Origin: Clostridia bacterium
GTDB lineage: Bacteria; Bacillota; Clostridia; Oscillospirales; CAG-272
Reading direction: 5' to 3'
Assembly (NCBI GenBank): GCA_017540175.1
Contig: JAFYBN010000003.1
Location: forward strand, 1-45,196
DNA: 45,196 nucleotides
The notes under the pieces: generated by a model
What the model was told of the DNA's origin: nothing
Database searches by the model: none
The model's input: the letters and a program-made list of their open reading frames with translations, nothing else
Shown here: one piece after another, positions 39,312-45,196 of the stretch
Layout of the letters: each line of letters starts with the position of its first letter
How positions within the stretch are numbered: position 1 is the stretch's first letter
Made by a program: the position numbers and the translations under genes

Positions 39312-41966
39312 ATGGAAAAAACGTGCAGCCAAATCGCGCGCCTTCTCACGGACACCGTGCCCTCGATCCGATCCTTCCGCTCCGCGTCCGGGATCCTGCA
39401 TCCCGGGATCGGGCTGACCAAGGAGATGCTCGGGCGCACCCGCCGTCAGGTCCGCGCACAGATCGAGCCGTGGAGGACGTATTTCCTCGACATGCTCGAA
39501 TCCGACGCCGCCTCCCCGACGCCGGCCTTTGCCCTGACCGATCCCGCTTCCGTGACCTTCTCTTTCCAAAGGGTGAACGGGCTTTTCGTGCGGGACGCGC
39601 TCACGGCATACACCCAGGCGATTCTCTACCTCGTCACCGGATCGGACGCGTACCGGAGAAACAGCCTCACCCTGATCCGCCGCTGGTCGTCGCTCGCTCC
39701 GGCGGAGTTCGCGCCGTTCCCGGACTGCCACATTCACGTCGGGATCCCACTCTGCCGGATCACGGCAGCGGCGGAGCTTCTGCGGTGCGTTTCCTTCGAT
39801 AGGGACGATCCCGCGCTCCGATGGACGGAGGAGGATGAGAAGCGATTTTCGGACAATCTGATCCGCCCCGCCCTTGCGGTCTTTCTCTCCGATCCGAACC
39901 ACTTCATGAACCAGCACCTCTACACGGTGATCGGCGCGATGTCGGCGTATCTCTTCCTCGACGACCGGGCGGGCTATGAGAAGACCGTCGAATGGTTCAC
40001 CGTCAACCGCGCCGCCTCAAATCCCGGCTTCAACGGATCGATCCGCCGCCTGTTCCGGAAAATCACCACCGCGGACGAGCCCGGCAAGCCGGAGGGCAGC
40101 GGACGAGCGCTCGGGACGCCGGTCGTCGAGCACGTCGAAATGGGGCGGGATCAGGCGCATGGCTGCGGGGACCTGACCAATGCGGCGATCCTCGCCCGGA
40201 TGATGCTGGCGCAGGGAACGAAGGTCGATCCCGTGACCGGAGAAGCGTCGCAGAAGCCGGATGCCGTCGGCATCTATGAGTTTGACGGGGAGAGGATCCT
40301 CATGGCGGCGGATTTCTTCTTCCGCTATATGCTCGGCTATTCGTCGAACCGTGACTGGGTCCCCGTGCCGTTTTCCATCCGGGACGGAGTGATCGCCGAC
40401 TGCTACGCCGCCTTTTCGCCGAACTACCGGGGGCGGTACCGGACGATCAATTTCTGGGATCTGTATGTCCATTACGCCTACCGCCGCCCGGACGTGAATC
40501 TCGCCGAGACCGCGCCGTACTTCCTCGAGGGCTTTCGAAAAAAAGTCCCCTCGGTATACCCGTATCGGGGGAAACGGGTGGTGAACTGGGACAATGTGGA
40601 CGGCGGCGGGGATTTCTGGCTCTTTCTGCCCGAAGAGGCGGCGGGAGATCCGGCTCTTCTCGCCCGTCCGCAGAGTGAGGGGACCGTACGCCTCGCCGAT
40701 CGCGCGTCCGCCTGCGAAAACTGCGCCGTGATCCGGGATGAATCCGAAAAGGACGGCGGACTCGTGCGCTTTTCGGGCGAGCGGGGCTGTTTCGCGCTCA
40801 CCGAGGGCGGATGGGACGGGCAGAGCATCGCCTTCCGCTACCGCTCGGACGGGCTCACGCGGCTGACAGTAGGCGGGGTGAAGGAAAGCGTCCTGCTCGC
40901 GCCGACGGGGGGACAGTGGAAAACTGCCGTCGTGCGGCGGGGGGAGGGCGAGGTCTTTGAGGATTTTTATACCGTCTCAGCAGAACAGCTCACCGGTACG
41001 CGGACGGATCTTTCCGCCGTTCTGCTTACACCTTCCGAGGGTCCGCGATTCCTCGAAGGCGACGAAACCCTCGTCCTCTGCGCGGGCATCCCGGCGGTCA
41101 TCCGGAACCCGGTCGAAGGAGCCTCGGCCATCCGGTTCCGCTCCGTCGGCCTGCCGGAGGGCGCGGAGCTGGACGAATCGACCGGAGTGATCCGCTGGAC
41201 TCCCGCGGAGGCCGGAACGCTGACCTTTGCCCTCGCCGCGGAGTCCGGGGAAATTGTTTCCGTCCGACTGATCCGCGCCATGGTCTGCCGGGATTGGGCA
41301 GAGATGCTCGACACCGCCCGGAGTCTCGCGCCGGCCGTCCCCTGCACGAGCCGCTCGGCACGCGCGTTCCGCGAAGCTCTCGAGCGCGCCGAGGCCGCTC
41401 TCGGGTCCCCGTCGGACGAAGACTTTGCCGAACGAATCGCCGCTCTCTGTGCCGCCGCACGCCGGATGGAGCCGCTTTCCCCGCGTCTGACGGACGATCC
41501 GCTGACCGGCGGGGATTCCCTCGACTTTGTGAAAATCACGGCGGACTCCACGATGGGGGACGAGCTGTTCCGGCTCGCCGAAGCGGAGGGGACCTTCTGC
41601 GGATATTACAAGGCGATCGATCGGGCGCATATCATGGACTTCGGCGAAGAATTCCGGCTGAACGCGACGAAATTCGGATTTCAGGCGCGGCCCGGCTTCT
41701 CGGACCGGCTGGCGGGCGTGCAGGTCTTCGGCTCGGCGGACCGGGAAAACTGGATCCGGCTGACGGAGCATGAGGCGGCGTTCACGCAGGAGTATCAGGA
41801 GATCCCGGTGCGAAAAGAGCTCACGGACCTCCCCGTCCGGTATCTGATGATCCGCAAGACGGCGGAATATCCGGACGCCCTGCGCGGAAGCGTTCACGGA
41901 CTGCTCGAATTCAGCGTCCTGCGCGTCTTCGGGGAGAGGCTGGAAACCGGGGAGGGCGGCGTCTGA
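39312..41966 (+). CDS. Alginate-lyase-like (alpha/alpha) toroid protein with C-terminal beta domains
   Basis: 884 residues from ATG 39312. The N-terminal 350 residues resemble alginate-lyase / heparinase-type (alpha/alpha) toroids: LHPGIGLTKEMLGRTRRQV, then SDPNHFMNQHLYTVIGAMSAYLFL (like the N-N-H-x-x-x-x-x-x-Q catalytic block), and VEHVEMGRDQAHGCGDLTN, which resembles the GRD/H motif with the catalytic His/Tyr region. After about 500, GLPEGAELDESTGVIRWTPAEAG is a putative Ig-type (He_PIG) repeat and the final 140 residues recall a discoidin-like sugar-binding fold. No signal peptide is visible, which is odd for a lyase with such domains. GGGGAAAGG precedes the ATG. The substrate is likely a uronic-acid-containing polymer fragment. 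Confidence 0.65.
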   Translation: MEKTCSQIARLLTDTVPSIRSFRSASGILHPGIGLTKEMLGRTRRQVRAQIEPWRTYFLDMLESDAASPTPAFALTDPASVTFSFQRVNGLFVRDALTAYTQAILYLVTGSDAYRRNSLTLIRRWSSLAPAEFAPFPDCHIHVGIPLCRITAAAELLRCVSFDRDDPALRWTEEDEKRFSDNLIRPALAVFLSDPNHFMNQHLYTVIGAMSAYLFLDDRAGYEKTVEWFTVNRAASNPGFNGSIRRLFRKITTADEPGKPEGSGRALGTPVVEHVEMGRDQAHGCGDLTNAAILARMMLAQGTKVDPVTGEASQKPDAVGIYEFDGERILMAADFFFRYMLGYSSNRDWVPVPFSIRDGVIADCYAAFSPNYRGRYRTINFWDLYVHYAYRRPDVNLAETAPYFLEGFRKKVPSVYPYRGKRVVNWDNVDGGGDFWLFLPEEAAGDPALLARPQSEGTVRLADRASACENCAVIRDESEKDGGLVRFSGERGCFALTEGGWDGQSIAFRYRSDGLTRLTVGGVKESVLLAPTGGQWKTAVVRRGEGEVFEDFYTVSAEQLTGTRTDLSAVLLTPSEGPRFLEGDETLVLCAGIPAVIRNPVEGASAIRFRSVGLPEGAELDESTGVIRWTPAEAGTLTFALAAESGEIVSVRLIRAMVCRDWAEMLDTARSLAPAVPCTSRSARAFREALERAEAALGSPSDEDFAERIAALCAAARRMEPLSPRLTDDPLTGGDSLDFVKITADSTMGDELFRLAEAEGTFCGYYKAIDRAHIMDFGEEFRLNATKFGFQARPGFSDRLAGVQVFGSADRENWIRLTEHEAAFTQEYQEIPVRKELTDLPVRYLMIRKTAEYPDALRGSVHGLLEFSVLRVFGERLETGEGGV

Positions 41967-42029
41967 GGGGCTTCGGCGGCACGATCCATCATCAATAAGA
42001 TCAATCAACAACAGGAATCGGGATCAATC

Positions 42030-44528
42030 ATGAACAACACGAACAAAACGCCGACGCACATCAAGGTGCGCGGCGGCAGAGTACACAACCTGAAAAACAT
42101 CGACGTGGACGTTCCTCTGGGCAAGCTGGTGGGGATCGCGGGCGTGTCCGGCTCGGGCAAGTCCTCGCTCGCTCTCGGCATTTTGTACGCGGAGGGCTCG
42201 AGGCGGTATCTCGAATCGCTTTCCACCTATACCCGACGCCGCATGACGCAGGCGGAAAAGGCGCAGGTGGATGAAGTGCTGTACGTCCCGGCGGCGCTGG
42301 CGCTCCGTCAGCGTCCGGGCGTCCCCGGCATCCGCAGCACGTTCGGCACGGGAACGGAGCTTCTCAATATTCTGCGCCTGATGTTTTCGCGCCTCTCGAG
42401 CCACAGGTGTCCGCGGGGGCACTATGTCTCGCCGTCCATGAACGTGGCGGCGGAGCGTCCTCTCGTCTGCCCGGAATGCGGCGAATCCTTTTTTGCCCCC
42501 GGCGCGGAGGAGCTTGCCTTCAACAGTCAGGGGGCGTGCAGGCGCTGCGACGGCACCGGCGTCGTCCGCACCGTGGACGAATCGACGCTTGTGCCCGACG
42601 AGAGCCTTTCGATCGACGAGGGCGCGGTCGCGCCCTGGCAGACCCTGATGTGGTCGCTGATGAAGGATATCGCCCGCGAGATGGGCGTGCGGACGGACGT
42701 GCCCTTTTGCGAGCTGACGGAAAAAGAGAGGGATATCGTGTTTCACGGTCCCGCCGTCAAGAAGAACATCATTTATCAGAACAAGACCAGCGGAGCGGCG
42801 GGAGACATGGATTTCACCTACTTCAACGCCACCTATACCGTGGAAAACGCCCTTTCGAGAGTCAAGGACGAAAAGGGCATGAAGCGCGTGGAAAAGTTTC
42901 TGAAGCAGGAGGTCTGCCCGGAATGCGGAGGCACCCGGCTCTCCGAAACCGCCCGCGCGCCGAGACTTCGCGGCATCTCGCTTGCGGATGCCTGCACGAT
43001 GACGCTCGCGAACCTGATCGAGTGGGTGGACGGCGTGCCCTCTTCCCTGCCCCCCGAGATGCGCGCCATGGCAGAGAGCATCTGCGAATCGTTCGGGAGC
43101 GCCGCGGCGCGCCTGATCGATCTGGGACTCTCCTATCTCACGCTCGACCGCGCCGCCTCCACGCTCTCCACCGGAGAGAGACAGCGCATGCAGCTCGCCC
43201 GCGCCGTGCGCAACCGCACGACGGGGGTACTCTACGTACTGGACGAGCCGTCCATCGGGCTGCATCCCGCCAATCTGGAGGGACTCTGCGGCGTGATGCG
43301 CGATCTTCTCTCCGACGGCAATACGGTCGTTCTGGTCGACCACGATACGGGCGTTCTGAAGGAGGCCGACTGGATCATCGAGATGGGACCGGGGGCAGGC
43401 GCGGGCGGCGGCTCCGTGATCGCCGAGGGTACGCTCGACGAGATCGAGAATCAGGACAGTTCCAGGATCGGCGGATTTCTTTCGGGCAGACGGTCGGTCA
43501 AGGTGCGCCGGGGTGAGGCGGCGGACGAGATGTTCTCCCTCGGCACGATCCATCTTTCCACGTCACAGATCCATACCGTCAAGCCGCTGGAGGTCGATTT
43601 CCCGAAGGGACGGCTGATCGCCGTGTGTGGCGTGTCCGGCTCCGGCAAGACGACGATGGTCCTCGAAAGCCTCATCCCGGCGCTGCAGGCGCAGATCACG
43701 GGCGGCAAACTGCCGGAACACGTAAAGTCCGTAAAGGCCGAGGGGATCAGGCAGATCAAGCTGATCGACGCCACGCCGATCGGCATCAACGTGCGCTCCA
43801 CCGTGGCAACCTACGCCGACGTGCACGACGAGCTGCGCAAGGTATATGCCAAAACGCCCGACGCGAGGGCGAGGGGCTGCACGGCGGGAGACTTCTCCTA
43901 TAACACGGGCTCCCTGCGCTGTCCGACCTGCGACGGAACCGGGACGATCAGCCTCGACGTGCAGTTTCTGCCCGACGTCGACATTCCGTGCCCCGACTGC
44001 GGCGGCTCGCGCTACGCGAAGGAGGCGAGTCTCATCCGCCGCGCGCCGAAGGGCGGAGGGCGCGGCTATACCCTGCCGGAGCTGATGGACATGAGCGTCG
44101 ACGAGGCTCTTGCCGCCTGCGCCGATCTGCCCCTCGTGTCGCGCAGGCTGAAGGTTTTGCACGATCTCGGCCTCGGGTATCTCACGCTCGGCGAAGAAAC
44201 GCCCAGCCTCTCAGGAGGGGAAGCCCAGCGCCTGAAGCTGGCGGGAGAGATGGGAAAAGGACAGGCGGATTCCGTCTTCGTTTTCGACGAGCCGACCATA
44301 GGCCTGCATCCGCTGGACGTGGAAACACTTCTCGGGGTATTCGGGAAGCTGATCGAACAGGGGGCGACGCTCATCGTCATCGAACACGATCTCGACGTGA
44401 TCCGAAATTCCGACTACGTGATCGATATGGGGCCGGGCGGCGGAGTACTCGGCGGCAAAATCACCGCCGTCGGCACGCCCGACGAGATCAAAAACAACCA
44501 GGCAAGCGTGACCGGGCGATATCTGTAA
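42030..44528 (+). CDS. UvrA-family ATPase (short, UvrA2-like)
   Basis: 832 residues, shorter than UvrA (about 940). Two ABC modules: Walker A GVSGSGKSS near residue 40 and GVSGSGKTT near 535; signatures LSTGERQR and LSGGEAQR; Walker B VLYVLDEPSIGLHP and VFDEPTIGLHP. Zinc-type Cys pairs are present (CPECGESFF, CRRCDGTG, CPECGGTRL, CPTCDGTG, CPDCGGSRY). It lacks neighbouring uvrB or uvrC. Class II UvrA proteins of this size are linked to DNA damage or drug self-resistance rather than core repair. Start ATG 42030 follows AACAGGAATCGGGATC; the RBS is weak. A terminator-like hairpin follows at 44639. Confidence 0.9.
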   Translation: MNNTNKTPTHIKVRGGRVHNLKNIDVDVPLGKLVGIAGVSGSGKSSLALGILYAEGSRRYLESLSTYTRRRMTQAEKAQVDEVLYVPAALALRQRPGVPGIRSTFGTGTELLNILRLMFSRLSSHRCPRGHYVSPSMNVAAERPLVCPECGESFFAPGAEELAFNSQGACRRCDGTGVVRTVDESTLVPDESLSIDEGAVAPWQTLMWSLMKDIAREMGVRTDVPFCELTEKERDIVFHGPAVKKNIIYQNKTSGAAGDMDFTYFNATYTVENALSRVKDEKGMKRVEKFLKQEVCPECGGTRLSETARAPRLRGISLADACTMTLANLIEWVDGVPSSLPPEMRAMAESICESFGSAAARLIDLGLSYLTLDRAASTLSTGERQRMQLARAVRNRTTGVLYVLDEPSIGLHPANLEGLCGVMRDLLSDGNTVVLVDHDTGVLKEADWIIEMGPGAGAGGGSVIAEGTLDEIENQDSSRIGGFLSGRRSVKVRRGEAADEMFSLGTIHLSTSQIHTVKPLEVDFPKGRLIAVCGVSGSGKTTMVLESLIPALQAQITGGKLPEHVKSVKAEGIRQIKLIDATPIGINVRSTVATYADVHDELRKVYAKTPDARARGCTAGDFSYNTGSLRCPTCDGTGTISLDVQFLPDVDIPCPDCGGSRYAKEASLIRRAPKGGGRGYTLPELMDMSVDEALAACADLPLVSRRLKVLHDLGLGYLTLGEETPSLSGGEAQRLKLAGEMGKGQADSVFVFDEPTIGLHPLDVETLLGVFGKLIEQGATLIVIEHDLDVIRNSDYVIDMGPGGGVLGGKITAVGTPDEIKNNQASVTGRYL

Positions 44529-44638
44529 CCGCCGAAAAGCATCCAGCAGCCGCGATCCGAAATTCAATAAATGCCGCAAGAACGGGAAATCAAAGCCCTG
44601 CCGAACCCGCCGGGAAAACGGCGGAGTTCTTCCGATCT

Positions 44639-44721
44639 CAACGGTTCTTCTATACGTTTTTCTGACGAAATCTCCCGAACCTCAGAAAACCGAAGAACCG
44701 TTGTTTTTTTATTTTCTTTCC
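44639..44721 (+). terminator. Nested hairpin with T-rich tail after the UvrA-like gene
   Basis: caacggttcttc (44639-44650) pairs with gaagaaccgttg (about 44692-44703), with ttttctga/tcagaaaa as an inner stem. ttttttatttt follows. It can serve as a terminator, and it is part of the repeat family seen at 2930. Confidence 0.65.
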
Positions 44722-44785
44722 GCTTCCCGCCCTTTCCGCCGTCTTCCGTTTCCATCCGCCCAAATCCGGCGTTTCCCGGCGGCGG
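44640..44785. repeat. Intergenic repeat copy C
   Basis: It shares with copy A the blocks gtttttctgacgaa, the small ttttct.a/t.agaaaa stem, ttgttttttattt..cttt.cgcttc and cttccgt..cc.tccgc..aaatccg, in the same order. Confidence 0.5.
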
Positions 44786-44914
44786 AACTCATTTTGCCGC
44801 CCGTCCGGGCAAAAAAATGCGCGGAGCCGCATTCCATACCCCGCTTGTGCGGAAAAAGGGCATCCCGAAACGCGGCCGGAATGATGAATTTTTCGTAAAC
44901 TTCCCGATCGAGCA

Positions 44915-44964
44915 TTGACACCGTGTCAGAATTGTGCTATACTGTTCATGCTGACACGATGTCA
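44915..44964 (+). promoter_or_regulatory. TetR-type autoregulated promoter with two operators
   Basis: TTGACA (44915-44920), 17 bases, TATACT (44938-44943). tgacaccgtgtca (44916-44928) overlaps the -35 box, and tgacacgatgtca (44952-44964) lies just after the start site. The two sites are 36 bp apart centre to centre, and each is a dyad, as TetR repressors prefer. Confidence 0.85.
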
Positions 44965-44995
44965 ACACACTTCGGCGGCACAGGAGGGAAACAGT

Positions 44996-45076
44996 ATGAC
45001 CAAAAAAACACCCGAGCAGATCGCCGGGCGGCGCGAGGAGATCGTGAACGCCTGCGAGAATGCTCATGTACGGTAA
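44996..45076 (+). pseudogene. TetR family regulator, truncated after the first helix
   Basis: AGGAGGG precedes ATG 44996. The protein begins MTKKTPEQIAGRREEIVNAC, the typical first helix of a TetR family HTH, then changes to ENAHVR and stops. After about 45056 the DNA becomes AT-rich and unlike the rest of the window, and the next HTH helices are absent. The gene was cut by an inserted or recombined sequence. The operators upstream suggest it was autoregulated and might have controlled a neighbour beyond the window. Confidence 0.75.
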
Positions 45077-45196
45077 GGAAGCAAGCAACCGAAAACAAGA
45101 GATAGACCGCCAGCACTACACTATTCCGAACCAAAGACCAAAAGATAAGCATTGTGGGAAAATCTAAACTTTTGGATTTTCCTACAATGCCAACTA
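45057..45196. mobile_element. AT-rich DNA joined to the TetR gene, perhaps the end of a mobile element
   Basis: The composition is clearly more AT-rich than the host DNA. No coding frame of note is seen to the window end. attgtgggaaaatc (45151-45164) and gattttcctacaat (45175-45188) form a stem with one G-T pair around a 10-base loop. I cannot assign an element family. Confidence 0.4.

Larger units (their letters stand above)
44529..44914. other. Intergenic region between the UvrA-like and TetR genes
   Basis: It holds the hairpin/repeat copy C (44639-44785); the remaining sequence to 44914 shows no gene, only short unsupported frames. Confidence 0.5.

Noticed and set aside
42024-43553. 509-codon minus-strand open frame
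   Set aside because: Antisense to the UvrA-type gene, which has all expected motifs.

Overview
The window is a GC-rich chromosomal segment from a low-GC-type lineage gene set, most likely an uncultured anaerobic Clostridia (Bacillota) member. Reasons: AGGAGG-type ribosome binding sites before nearly every gene, several consensus sigma-A promoters (TTGACA-17-TATAAT), no outer-membrane SusCD-type genes beside the glycosidases, lipoproteins with Gram-positive-style signal peptides, a cobalamin riboswitch, HxlR/LysR/TetR regulators, Etf proteins with a bifurcating-type signature, and many flavodoxin-fold reductases. The species cannot be named from the sequence alone.

Layout. 1-2966 (+): the end of a DUF134-NifX-like fusion with a His/Cys-rich tail, a YunG-like protein, a DUF5714 protein and a chromate-transporter pair. 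2930-3247 holds an intergenic repeat and the 3' piece of a tRNA-Ser gene. 3248-3679 (+): an ElaA-type acetyltransferase. 4089-7824 (-): a corrinoid-type ABC importer (btuF-btuC-btuD) behind a cobalamin riboswitch and promoter. 8335-10481 (-): a YbaN/DUF454 protein and a CydC-like ABC exporter half whose 5' end is cut off inside a 31-bp inverted repeat. 10736-14316 (-): a five-gene redox operon, divergent from a LysR gene (14427-15305) across a nearly symmetrical promoter. 15426-27105: carbohydrate degradation (a large (alpha/alpha)6 glycosidase split by a G6 frameshift, a secreted double beta-helix lipoprotein, a GH32-like protein, a GH38 alpha-mannosidase), followed by a broken AraC regulator. 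28370-32979 (-): a seven-gene stress/redox operon headed by HxlR (flavodoxin, nitroreductase, radical SAM protein, second flavodoxin-fold reductase, glutaredoxin, glutathione peroxidase). 34063-35286 (+): RidA and TcdA. 35411-38916 (+): methylene-THF reductase, EtfB, EtfA and a pterin-dependent corrinoid methyltransferase. 39312-44528 (+): an alginate-lyase-like protein and a short UvrA-type ATPase. 44915-45196: an intact TetR-type promoter/operator region whose gene is cut after about 21 codons by AT-rich DNA.

How the parts fit. The B12 importer would supply the corrinoid needed by the methyltransferase of the MetF-EtfBA-methyltransferase cluster. That cluster, a methylene-THF reductase translationally coupled to a bifurcating-type Etf and followed by a methyl-corrinoid:THF methyltransferase, is the strongest candidate here for an undescribed energy-conserving module. 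The two reductase-rich operons, each tied to its own regulator, suggest regulated handling of electrophiles, quinones or peroxides.

The window also carries many scars: three frameshifted genes, four truncated genes (ABC exporter, AraC, an aldo/keto reductase fragment, TetR), a tRNA fragment, a diverged intergenic repeat in at least three places, and several short tandem repeats or large palindromes. Some frameshifts may be assembly errors; the truncations look like real recombination.
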